Shown piece by piece: positions 9,887 through 18,122 of a stretch of DNA of 64,000 nucleotides. The notes beneath the pieces are model-generated. The model did no database searches. It was not told the origin of the DNA and saw only the letters and a list, made by a program, of their open reading frames with translations. This DNA is from Pirellulales bacterium (GTDB taxonomy: Bacteria > Planctomycetota > Planctomycetia > Pirellulales > Thermoguttaceae). The first letter of the stretch is position 1. Every line of letters starts with the position of its first letter. The stretch is from the NCBI GenBank assembly GCA_016935315.1, contig JAFGRD010000097.1, positions 1 to 64,000 of the forward strand. The letters run 5' to 3'. A program made the translations under genes and the position numbers.

Positions 9887-12187
9887 TCAAGGCTCCGGCC
9901 ACCGAAGGTGCCGGTGGAGGAACTCGAACGTGCCTTGCCCGTGGATCGTGTGGGGGCCGACGAACCATTCGATGCCGCACCGGTCACCGATTCCCAGTTG
10001 GGCCTGGTAAAGATGCCGCACCTTGGCGAATTCGTAGGCGACCCGCTCGTCCGGAGCCACGCCGTCGAAATGGCCGCGCTCGACCATGAACGGCCGGGGA
10101 CAGATCAGCGCGGCCATCTCCGCATAGTTGAACGTGTTGCCCAGGTCGAACTCGAAGATCTCGTATTCACCGGTCCAGACGTAGCTGTGGCGGGCACGCG
10201 TCGAGGCGTTCTTCCAGATCCAATCGTTGAAGTCGGCTGAGCAGATCGACAGGCAATAGCCCTCAACCAGCGGCGGCACCCGCATGGCCGTCTTGCCGCC
10301 GTAGGAGAGACCGTACAAGCCGATCCGCTGCGGGTCGACCTGCGGCAGCGTGGCCAGCCAGCGGACGATCTGCTCGTGCTGGGGCACGATGATCGAGAAG
10401 AGCGTCCTCTTGATCGGATTGGCCTTCCGCTGTAGCGTGCGGAAGCGATCGCCGAACAAATAGAGGTTCTGCGGGGCGAAGGTAACAAAACCCCGCTCGG
10501 CCAGCTTGGCGGCCAGATCGTGATACGCCCGATGGTCGCCGGCAACTAATTGCTGTGGCCGGCCCTCCAGCCCGTGTTGGCAAACGACCACGGGCCGGCG
10601 CTCACCCGGCTTGACGTCCTTCGGCAACAGGAGAATACCGTAGGCGATCACGTCGGGAAAGACGTCCAGGACCACTTCGTAGCCGGTCCATTCTGGCTGG
10701 TCGTATGCCTTGCGGCAACGGACGTTCGGCGGCAACAGTTCGTGCTCGAACCGCCCGATCACCTCGTCGTAGAAGTATTCGCGGCACGACTCGATCCCCT
10801 TCTGAAACGTCTCCAGCGAAGTGCGGTCGAGCTTCGCAAAGAACTCCTCGCGGACATAGGGGCTCTCTGCCAACAGCCACTGGTTGTGGCGGTCGAGTTC
10901 GTGCATCTGCCGCTGGTGACGTGGCGCCGGGTCGAACGAGTCGCGGAGTTGCTCGGGCGGCTTTCCCAAGGCGGCCAGCTTGGCACCGGGGGAAAGGGCA
11001 TCGAGAAACGCCTGCAAGGCCGCCGCCGAGCCGAACGAGCCGACGCCGTCGCCGCTTTCGACCAGCGCGAGCCGTGGGGCCGGCTGAAGACCTTCGGTCA
11101 GGGCTCGCGCCCGGGCCAACTCGCGCCGCACTTCCTCCAGCTCCGGCGTGACCAACCGCCCCGGCCCGCCGCCGGTGCCGGGGGGAATCGCGAACTGCGG
11201 TCCCCGGGCGGCCTCGACGATCAACGTCCGCGGCGCGACCATGGCGGCCAGCTCGGCGTCGCCGAATCGTTCCAGCAGCCCGAAGACGTTGCGGTCCAAG
11301 GGCTCTTGCCAGAGATTCTGCCGCGAGGCGAAGTACCCGCTGACGCACGCCACGTCGATCCGCGGGTCCAAGGCTGCCGAGCATAGGGCGAGCATGCCGC
11401 CCTCGCCGAATCCGAAGACGCTTCTGCGCGACGGTCGGTCACCGTGCGATCGGCTGAACCAGTCGATGCCGGCCAGCACCTTCTGCAACTCGTAGCCGAT
11501 CAGATGACGGCCCAGCTCGAAGGCCGGACGGTAGAGATACTCGCGGTTGGTCAGTCGCACGCCGCAACGCGGCTCGACCTGCCGGTCGACGAGCATCGGC
11601 ACCAGCACGCGACAGCCGCTCTCGGCCAGCCGCCGGGCGAACTGCGATTCGGGCGGCAGACCCTTGGCAAGGCCGGCAATCATTTCGGGCGTTTGTCCCG
11701 CGTCGGGAATCGCCACGACGTCGCCGACAGACTCCGCGCTTGCCGGCACCAGCAACAGCCCCTCGCCGTGCACGTCGCCGAAGGCCGGCCAACGCACGAC
11801 GTATACCCGATATCCGTCACCACGGCCGACCAGGGCCGGCTTCGCCGTCGTGCCGACCAACTCCGGACCGTCAAATGGGATCCGTGCGTCCCGCAGACCC
11901 AAAATATGGGCCAGTCGCTCTCGGCCGGGCCCCATCGAGGCGTCGTATTGCCCCGGTGACGACGTGTCGCGCTGCCAGTGTGCGGCCCGACGCTCGATCG
12001 ACTTCTCGATTTCACGAAGCAAAAACCGATCGACGCCGTCGACCAGTTGCGAGGCGATATCGCCGTCGATCGTCAGCGGCCTGGTGCCCGGCAAGGGGCC
12101 CGCGGCCGCAGACGACGCGACAGCCAGTGAGCAGAAAACAGCAGGCAGCAAGAATCGAAGCCGCGGCAGACGACGGAGAAGCGACAT
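9887..12187 (-). CDS. Secreted double alpha/beta-hydrolase (acetyl-xylan-esterase-like)
   Basis: The 766-residue protein has a clear signal peptide (about 1-29, SLLRRLPRLRF then a hydrophobic core). Two alpha/beta-hydrolase units follow. The second is intact in appearance: nucleophile elbow GLSYGG near 625-630 and a late His in GPHTIHGQG near 745. The first has GFGEGG near 256-261, where the elbow Ser is replaced by Gly, so this half is probably not catalytic. The architecture resembles planctomycete esterases of the AXE1/dienelactone-hydrolase type that act on plant or algal polysaccharide esters. AAGGAGG lies 6 nt before the ATG. Substrate unknown. Confidence 0.87.
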   Translation of the reverse strand: MSLLRRLPRLRFLLPAVFCSLAVASSAAAGPLPGTRPLTIDGDIASQLVDGVDRFLLREIEKSIERRAAHWQRDTSSPGQYDASMGPGRERLAHILGLRDARIPFDGPELVGTTAKPALVGRGDGYRVYVVRWPAFGDVHGEGLLLVPASAESVGDVVAIPDAGQTPEMIAGLAKGLPPESQFARRLAESGCRVLVPMLVDRQVEPRCGVRLTNREYLYRPAFELGRHLIGYELQKVLAGIDWFSRSHGDRPSRRSVFGFGEGGMLALCSAALDPRIDVACVSGYFASRQNLWQEPLDRNVFGLLERFGDAELAAMVAPRTLIVEAARGPQFAIPPGTGGGPGRLVTPELEEVRRELARARALTEGLQPAPRLALVESGDGVGSFGSAAALQAFLDALSPGAKLAALGKPPEQLRDSFDPAPRHQRQMHELDRHNQWLLAESPYVREEFFAKLDRTSLETFQKGIESCREYFYDEVIGRFEHELLPPNVRCRKAYDQPEWTGYEVVLDVFPDVIAYGILLLPKDVKPGERRPVVVCQHGLEGRPQQLVAGDHRAYHDLAAKLAERGFVTFAPQNLYLFGDRFRTLQRKANPIKRTLFSIIVPQHEQIVRWLATLPQVDPQRIGLYGLSYGGKTAMRVPPLVEGYCLSICSADFNDWIWKNASTRARHSYVWTGEYEIFEFDLGNTFNYAEMAALICPRPFMVERGHFDGVAPDERVAYEFAKVRHLYQAQLGIGDRCGIEWFVGPHTIHGQGTFEFLHRHLRWPEP

Positions 12188-12330
12188 GGCAGACCTCCTT
12201 CGGTGAACAGACCGAGTTTTCGATCGCGGTGCAGGCCGGGACGTGGGGCACGCGGTGAGTGTACCACATCGGCGGTTGCGAGCGGTAGCCTGCGGAGGAA
12301 GAACGAGGTGGAGAATATCACCGCTGGAAT

Positions 12331-13239
12331 CTACAAATCCATCTCGTCCATCTCGTCGACCAGTGCGTCCAGATCACTCTTCTCGGCCGACGGATCCTGG
12401 GGAGATTCTCCCGCCAGTGCCCGGTCACGCTCGTCAGCGGCAATGTCCAGGCCGCCTCCCAGCCCGCCGAGCTGCAGCAGATCGGGCGTGTACGTGTCGG
12501 CCGCGGCCGCAGCGTCGCCGCCGATGGCCGGGGTCTGGTGTTCGGGAAACATGATCGCCTGCGACGGGCAGACGCGACTGCAAGCGGGACAGCCGTCGCG
12601 GCACGCGTCGGGCTGCTCCACAATCAATCGCTCGGAGACGTCCACGCCGAACACCCCAAACAGGCAGAAGTTCAAACACTCCAAGCAGTTGGCACAACGA
12701 CCGTAATCGACCACAGGATACCATCGAAAACCGGTCATTTCCTCCACTTGAGCCGACGCGGCGGCAGCAGCCGGCCGGCCCTCGCCGCCAGCGACCACCG
12801 GTTCCCCGATCGCTGCCGCCATCATCCGTCGGATCTCTTCCAGCACCGGTTCGGGCTTCTGATGTGAACGCAGGTCAAGACACCAGATCGTCCGCTGCGG
12901 ACCGTCCGGGGACGCCGAGGTCGAGCCGGCCGACGCTCCGCCGGCTTCGTCGTCCGGCAGCAACGACGCCGGGCCCATCCGACCCTTGATCTCGTTGGCG
13001 TCGAGCAACCAGTAGGTCGCCCGGGGATAGAGCGACGCGAGCACGACCATGTCACCGGGCAGCGATCGCAGAAACGCCATACCCGGCCCGTCCGGCGCCA
13101 GATCGTAGAGATGGGGCAGCGTGGTCAACGAAGTGTTCGGCCAACCGGCCAGCTCGTTTGCCAGTTGCCGTTCGAACGATCGCCGCGGCGACTGGGGGCC
13201 GCGGCCTTGCGAAATGATGATGGCGAGCTTGTCGGTCAT
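12331..13239 (-). CDS. Ferredoxin-like protein with two Cys clusters
   Basis: The 302-residue cytoplasmic protein has an N-terminal part (about 1-150) that I do not recognise. It is followed by CANCLECLNFC and, about 40 residues later, CRDGCPACSRVCP. The first cluster has standard C-x2-C-x2-C-x3-C spacing. The second is C-x3-C-x2-C-x3-C, slightly off the usual pattern. Each could hold a [4Fe-4S] centre. The C-terminus is acidic and Asp/Glu-rich (ending DEMDEMDL). No oxidoreductase partner is adjacent; the gene lies between the esterase and a PQQ lipoprotein on the same strand. An electron-carrier role follows from the motifs only. Confidence 0.82.
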   Translation of the reverse strand: MTDKLAIIISQGRGPQSPRRSFERQLANELAGWPNTSLTTLPHLYDLAPDGPGMAFLRSLPGDMVVLASLYPRATYWLLDANEIKGRMGPASLLPDDEAGGASAGSTSASPDGPQRTIWCLDLRSHQKPEPVLEEIRRMMAAAIGEPVVAGGEGRPAAAAASAQVEEMTGFRWYPVVDYGRCANCLECLNFCLFGVFGVDVSERLIVEQPDACRDGCPACSRVCPSQAIMFPEHQTPAIGGDAAAAADTYTPDLLQLGGLGGGLDIAADERDRALAGESPQDPSAEKSDLDALVDEMDEMDL

Positions 13240-13279
13240 GGGATGAGCTTGTTGGCGTTAGGGCGAGCTTGGCGGGGTG

Positions 13280-13382
13280 ATTGATGTTTGCATTGTGAAT
13301 AATCCAGGCCGACCAACGGGAGGCCGGACGAGTCGGGCTTCCGTTGGTCGCCCTCGCGTATTGAGTGTGCAAGCGTCAATAG
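13280..13382 (+). repeat. Dispersed ~95-bp palindromic repeat, copy B
   Basis: This is the best-preserved copy. The perfect inner stem is GACCAACGG...CCGTTGGTC, and the outer arms ATTGATGTTTGCA and TGCAAGCGTCAAT are near-complementary. It lies between two minus-strand genes and fills most of the gap. Confidence 0.8.
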
Positions 13383-13392
13383 GAACTCTCGG

Positions 13393-14613
13393 CTACTGCT
13401 GCTTGGCGCCGAAACAGTACAAATCGCCCTCGTCGGTGCCGATGATCAGCCGTCCGGCGGCCACGGCGGGCGAGGCGATGATCGATCCGCCGGCCTCGAA
13501 CTCCCAGAGCTTCCGGCCGGTCGCCAGTTCCAGGGCGTAGAGCCGTCCGTCGGCCGATCCCACGAACACGCGATTGCCGACGATGACCGGCGAACTGTCA
13601 ACCTGTCCTTTGGTGGTGAAGGTCCAGACGCCGTCGCCCGTTTCGGTGTCGACGGCGTGGACCAGCTTGTCGCGGGCGCCGACGACCACGATCTGGGGCG
13701 TCACCGCCGCCGAGGAGCGGAACTCGGTTGACTGATGCGGGCTTTGATAGCGCCAAACGACTTCGCCCTTCTGCCAGTCGATGGCGAACAGCGTGTTGCC
13801 GGTCGTGCCGACATAGGCCGTGTTCTGCAGCAAGGCCGGCGTGCAGAGCGTGGGGGCTTGGATGTCCACGCCCACCGACTCCTGGCCGGTGGCCAGATCG
13901 ACGACGTGCAGCCGGCCGTCGCATCCGGCCACGAAAGCCCGGTCGCCCGCAATCGTCGGGCTGCATTGGATCATGTCCTCGCTCTCGTATCTCCAGACTT
14001 CCCGACCGGTGTTGGCATTGAGGCAATAGAGCACGGCGTCTTGGGAGCCGAACAGCACGTTGTCCTGGTGGAAGCTGGCGCCGGCGTTGATTTCGGCCTC
14101 CGTCTGATAACGCCATTTCACCTTGCCGTTCTCCGCGTCGAGGCAATAAAACCACCCGTCGGCGTCGCCGATGTAAATCCCGCCGCTGCCCACGGCGGCT
14201 GACGCCGTGAAGCCCAGGTCGCTAAAGAACTCCCAGCGTTTCGTGCCGTCGGCCAGGCCGATCGCGTACAAGTTCCCGTCAAGGCAGCCCGCATAGACGG
14301 TTCCGTCGGCGATGGCCGCGGTCGCCTCGAAACCCAATTCGTCGACCGAAAAGGTCCAGAGCAATTGAAGCTTGTCGGACATGGTTCCCTCGGCCACCCC
14401 GGTCGCCTGGGGATTCCCGCGGAACATCGGCCAGGCGTTGTGGGCCGTCTGGCGGTTGGCTGCCGGAAGAGGCGACGCTGTCGTCGTGTTGATCGAAGCC
14501 GAGCCCTTCCCGTCGGCTGACGGCAGTGGGCGCCGGCATCCCAGCGCGCCAAAAAACCCCACGACACAACAGACCAGTGCGATCCAGCCGGTGGTCGATC
14601 GGAGATCGGGCAT
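13393..14613 (-). CDS. PQQ-like beta-propeller lipoprotein
   Basis: The 406-residue product has a lipoprotein signal: hydrophobic segment then GALGC, with Cys26 as the lipidated residue. A beta-propeller of seven to eight PQQ-type blades follows, each around a motif such as GTVYAGCLDGNLYAI, GGIYIGDADGWFYCL or DRAFVAGCDGRLHVV. It resembles BamB and quinoprotein-dehydrogenase propellers, but has no separate dehydrogenase signature, so a scaffold role is more likely than catalysis. The ATG at 14613 was chosen because it places the lipobox correctly; the longer frame adds 55 Arg-rich residues that look non-coding. Repeat copy B lies just downstream. Confidence 0.9.
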   Translation of the reverse strand: MPDLRSTTGWIALVCCVVGFFGALGCRRPLPSADGKGSASINTTTASPLPAANRQTAHNAWPMFRGNPQATGVAEGTMSDKLQLLWTFSVDELGFEATAAIADGTVYAGCLDGNLYAIGLADGTKRWEFFSDLGFTASAAVGSGGIYIGDADGWFYCLDAENGKVKWRYQTEAEINAGASFHQDNVLFGSQDAVLYCLNANTGREVWRYESEDMIQCSPTIAGDRAFVAGCDGRLHVVDLATGQESVGVDIQAPTLCTPALLQNTAYVGTTGNTLFAIDWQKGEVVWRYQSPHQSTEFRSSAAVTPQIVVVGARDKLVHAVDTETGDGVWTFTTKGQVDSSPVIVGNRVFVGSADGRLYALELATGRKLWEFEAGGSIIASPAVAAGRLIIGTDEGDLYCFGAKQQ

Positions 14614-14737
14614 CACATACCTCGTGGGGAATCCGTCAGCCCGCCGACAACGCCGGGCCGACCGGTGAGTCGGTGGGTCACAGAAGCGGCGAAGCCGCGC
14701 TGGCAGCCCGTTTCCGCCATCTTGTAAGGCACAGATC

Positions 14738-15220
14738 TCAGGGCGAGTTCGGCGTATTGGCCGGATTGGGCGTGGCACTCAACTGGGAGAGGACTTGCAG
14801 CAATCCGTTCAGGTGCGCCATCCGCGGGCCAAAACGGTCGACAAATTCGTTGAGCATGAATTCGCCGTCCAGCAGCGTCTCGAAGTTCTCGTTGACCTCG
14901 TCGGTCAAGCTGTCGAGGAACTCCGTCTGGACCTTGCTCAGGGCTTCCGCGGCCATCCGGCAATTCTGCGACAGGTGCGGATTGGCCTGCTTCCATTGGC
15001 CCAACTCCTGGGCACGCTGTTTCTGGGCCGCACCCAGCAAATTGACCAACTCCTCCAGCAACTCGTTCTGCCGATCTTGCCCGGCTACCAGTTGGTACAG
15101 TAGCCGTGTTTGCTCGATGTCGGCCTGGCCGCCACCCGGAGACGCGCTGGCATACGCCGTGTGAGCGACGTTGACCTGGCTATAGAGTGGCTGTCGAGGA
15201 GGCTGCTGATCTTGGCTCAT
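14738..15220 (-). CDS. Small conserved-looking protein of unknown function
   Basis: The 160-residue protein is hydrophilic and largely helical. Residues about 35-140 have coiled-coil-like spacing (LLYQLVAGQDRQNELLEELV and similar). It has no signal peptide or membrane span and ends in a Pro/Asn-rich tail. The start at 15220 follows an AAAGGG on the minus strand with 9-nt spacing; an ATG at 15229 would add three residues but leave that site too close. It stands alone, divergent from the gene at 15438. No family is recognised. Confidence 0.7.
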   Translation of the reverse strand: MSQDQQPPRQPLYSQVNVAHTAYASASPGGGQADIEQTRLLYQLVAGQDRQNELLEELVNLLGAAQKQRAQELGQWKQANPHLSQNCRMAAEALSKVQTEFLDSLTDEVNENFETLLDGEFMLNEFVDRFGPRMAHLNGLLQVLSQLSATPNPANTPNSP

Positions 15221-15437
15221 GGTCTTCATCCCTTTCAACTTTCCAGTATAAACAGCGGCCCCACAAGAAGTCGAGCGCCGGACGCCGACTTCTCTCATTC
15301 GGGCGAAAAAAGCCACGAATTGGGCCAGCGCCAACCGGGGGGAAACGACCGGCTCCGCACAATCGCCACCAACCGAGGATTCGCTTCGGACGTGCTAAAG
15401 TCGCGATTGTCTCCGGTCCGATCCTCCTGGAGGTCGT

Positions 15438-16097
15438 GTGCAACCGTCTGCAAAATTGGCGGAAATGCACAGCATAAGCATCGTGAGTGAAGTGGGGGGG
15501 CCAATGCACAGCCGTGACGCTAACTCTGAACACGCCCTGGGCTTCCTGACCGTTATGGAACACGCCCAGCACGGCCTGTTCGGGGGATATCTCCTGTTGA
15601 ACGTGGCCGGTCGGCCGCTGGAGTTCCACTGCACCACACCCATCAAGGCCAATCGGGCCCAGGAGATTCTCTACGGCCCGACACTGCAATCCTTCTTGTA
15701 TGGGGAGCAGATCGGCCAGACGTTGCTCGATAAGGCCAAGACGGCACCGTGCTTCGTTTGCACCGACCAACAACCGGCCTTGGCGGTCCGCCAGTACGTG
15801 TCGGCGCCGGTCGCCCTGGTGCTGGGGGAAGAGGAGCCGCCTGACGACGAGGCCGGTCAGGTCTGGCGGGTTGATGCGGCGCACCGGGGCCTTGCCGGCC
15901 CCAGCGGCCCGGGACTGCTGGCTTTTCAACTCGGACGGAACCGGTTGGCGGTGCCTTGCGACGCCGAGGACGACCGGCAACTGGTTGCCGAGCGGATTGC
16001 CCGGTTGCCCGAATCGTTCGCCGAGTCGTTCGATCTCTGCGAGCCGTTTTTGCGAATTCGCGAAGCCATCGAAGAAGCCCAGAAGGCCGTGCGATAG
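15438..16097 (+). CDS. Protein of unknown function upstream of the SNF2 helicase
   Basis: The 219-residue protein has no signal peptide. Its central part (FLTVMEHAQHGLFGGYLLLN, then FHCTTPIKANRAQ and LYGPTLQSFLYGE) looks like a compact alpha/beta domain. Cys residues in CFVC and CTTP are notable, but no metal site is certain. It ends 5 bp before the SNF2 helicase gene, so the two are probably co-transcribed. GGAGG at 15429-15433 lies 4 nt before the GTG at 15438; ATG codons at 15465 and 15504 are alternatives. Function is unknown; a helicase accessory role is a guess from position only. Confidence 0.72.
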   Translation: MQPSAKLAEMHSISIVSEVGGPMHSRDANSEHALGFLTVMEHAQHGLFGGYLLLNVAGRPLEFHCTTPIKANRAQEILYGPTLQSFLYGEQIGQTLLDKAKTAPCFVCTDQQPALAVRQYVSAPVALVLGEEEPPDDEAGQVWRVDAAHRGLAGPSGPGLLAFQLGRNRLAVPCDAEDDRQLVAERIARLPESFAESFDLCEPFLRIREAIEEAQKAVR

Positions 16098-16102
16098 CCG
16101 TC

Positions 16103-17938
16103 ATGTCCAGCCGTATCCATCCGGACGATCGAAGCGGCGGTTTCAGTTGGCATCCTCCGCCGCGTCCCTTTGTGGCCAGCGTCGATTTGCGGATCCAGCC
16201 TGCCGATACGTCGACCAGCGCCGGGGCGGTCGATTGGAACCGGCAACTCGCCCACTGGCCCGGCGTCGAAGTCAGGACGTCGTGCCCCAAGCCCAATCGC
16301 CCCCGGGCGATCTCCGTGCCGATTGGCCGGCCGGGCGTGAGCGTGCGGAGTTTTGTGTTTGCGCAGCCGGCCGACACGGAAAGGGCCGAAGCTGCCGAAA
16401 ACCTCCCGCATCTGGCGAACCAGGGTGCTGTCGGCGGCAAACCGGTCGCGGCCCAGCTCTCCGGCTCCACGCGGATCAAGCCACCCGGCGACGTGATTAA
16501 GCTGGAGGACCGGCTGCACTACATCCTACAGCCTTCGCTGGAATCGCTGCTGGCCGAAGGGTCGTTGTCGTTTCCGTTCCATCCGTTCCCGTTCCAGTTC
16601 GAGGGCGTGGCGTTTCTGTATCCCCGGCACGCGGCCGTGCTGGCCGACGAGATGGGGTTGGGCAAGACCATGCAGGCGGTCACGACGATTCGCCTGTTGC
16701 TTCGCCGCGGCGAGTTGCGGAGCGCGCTGCTGGTGTGTCCCAAGCCGCTGGTGACCAACTGGCAGCGGGAGTTCGGACTCTGGGCGCCGGAGGTGCCCGT
16801 GATGGTGATCGAAGGCGACCAGTCGCGGCGCTGCTGGCAATGGCAACTGCCGGAGGTGGCCGTGCGGATCGCCAACTACGAGCTGCTCTGCCGCGACCGT
16901 CAGCTTCTGGAGAGTTTTGACACGTCAGGCAGACCGCTGGTCCAGTTCGACCTGGTCGCGCTGGACGAGTCGCAACGGATCAAGAACCGCTCCAGCACGA
17001 CCAGCCAGGTCGTGCGTTCGATTTCGCGGAGGCGAAGCTGGGCGCTGACGGGAACGCCGGTGGAAAACAGCGTGGAGGACCTGGTCGGCATCTTCGAGTT
17101 CCTTGCCCCCGGGTTCCTCTCGCCCGAAATGAAGCCGCGGCGGATGGGCCGCACCATCAGCGACTACGTGTTGCGGCGGACCAAGGATCAGGTGCTTCGG
17201 GAGCTGCCGCCGAAGCTGTTTCGCGACGCCGAAATGGACCTCTCGCCCGAGCAGCGCGAGAGCTACCGGCTGGCCGAGGGCGAAGGCGTCTTGCGGTTGA
17301 CGGAGATGGGTGCCTCGGCCACGATCCAGCACGTTTTCGAGCTGGTCCTGAGACTGAAGCAGATCTGCAATTTCGATCCGGCCACCGGCGAAAGCGCCAA
17401 GCTCGAGCGGCTCCGCGCCGACCTGGAAGAAATCGCCCGCAGCGGACGTAAGGCGATCGTCTTCAGCCAATGGGTCTGTACGCTGAAACGTCTTGCCGGG
17501 GCGTTGCGCAGCTTTGGAACGCTGGAGTACCACGGCAAGGTCCCTTCGGGCCGTCGCGACGCGGTGGTGCGGCGGTTCCGCGAGGACGACGGCAAGCACG
17601 TGATGCTGATGAGCTACGGGGCGGGTGGCGTCGGGTTGAACCTTCAGTTTGCCAACTACGTCTTTCTCTTCGACCGTTGGTGGAACCCGGCCGTCGAGGA
17701 TCAGGCCATCAACCGGGCCCATCGCATCGGCGTGGACGGCCCGGTCACCGTGACCCGGTTCCTGATGCTCGACACGATCGAGGAGCGGATCGACCGGATT
17801 CTCCAGGAGAAACGCGAGCTGTTCGACACCATCTTCTCCGGGGCCGAGTCCCATCGCAAACTGGGGCTGACTCAGCAGGAGCTGTTCGGCCTGTTCAAGC
17901 TCGAATGCCCCGGCGGTCCCATCGACCTGGCAGCATGA
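16103..17938 (+). CDS. SNF2-family DEAD/DEAH-box ATPase (helicase-like)
   Basis: The 611-residue protein has a roughly 150-residue N-terminal region of unknown type. The SNF2 motor follows: motif I DEMGLGKT near residue 182, motif II DESQ near 287, motif III ALTGTPVENS, and motifs V/VI AGGVGLNLQ and QAINRAHRIG in the second RecA lobe. Such proteins use ATP to translocate on double-stranded DNA and remodel bound proteins, and bacterial members occur in repair, transcription recycling and phage defence. I chose the ATG at 16103 because it follows the upstream stop by 5 bp; the frame reaches back to 15956 inside that gene. The next gene downstream is the EVE/nuclease candidate. Confidence 0.92.
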   Translation: MSSRIHPDDRSGGFSWHPPPRPFVASVDLRIQPADTSTSAGAVDWNRQLAHWPGVEVRTSCPKPNRPRAISVPIGRPGVSVRSFVFAQPADTERAEAAENLPHLANQGAVGGKPVAAQLSGSTRIKPPGDVIKLEDRLHYILQPSLESLLAEGSLSFPFHPFPFQFEGVAFLYPRHAAVLADEMGLGKTMQAVTTIRLLLRRGELRSALLVCPKPLVTNWQREFGLWAPEVPVMVIEGDQSRRCWQWQLPEVAVRIANYELLCRDRQLLESFDTSGRPLVQFDLVALDESQRIKNRSSTTSQVVRSISRRRSWALTGTPVENSVEDLVGIFEFLAPGFLSPEMKPRRMGRTISDYVLRRTKDQVLRELPPKLFRDAEMDLSPEQRESYRLAEGEGVLRLTEMGASATIQHVFELVLRLKQICNFDPATGESAKLERLRADLEEIARSGRKAIVFSQWVCTLKRLAGALRSFGTLEYHGKVPSGRRDAVVRRFREDDGKHVMLMSYGAGGVGLNLQFANYVFLFDRWWNPAVEDQAINRAHRIGVDGPVTVTRFLMLDTIEERIDRILQEKRELFDTIFSGAESHRKLGLTQQELFGLFKLECPGGPIDLAA

Positions 17939-18038
17939 AGAGTCCGGCTGGCTGCTCCATGGGACGAGCGAGGTGCCAACGTGGCCGTAATAAAACGACC
18001 ATCATTTGGCGCTTTCTTGTTGGCGCTGTATACTAACG

Positions 18039-18079
18039 GCAGCTACGCTAACGGGGCATAGGCTTACCCCGCACGCTGC
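18039..18079. other. Hairpin in the leader of the EVE gene
   Basis: CGGGG (18052-18056) pairs with CCCCG (18067-18071), and GCAGC (18039-18043) pairs with GCTGC (18075-18079). The internal loop is asymmetric, with eight unpaired bases on the left and three on the right. It sits 43 nt before the ATG at 18123. It could be a leader structure or a remnant of the DNA that carried the gene in. Confidence 0.35.
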
Positions 18080-18122
18080 TCCTCTATGTGCGCGTGAGCT
18101 TGAAGCAAATGGAGTACAGACA

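Noticed and set aside
18039-18079. Integron attC-like folding before the EVE gene
   Set aside because: The hairpin has unpaired bases as attC sites do, but the conserved outer GTTRRRY and RYYYAAC boxes are not found and there is no integrase.
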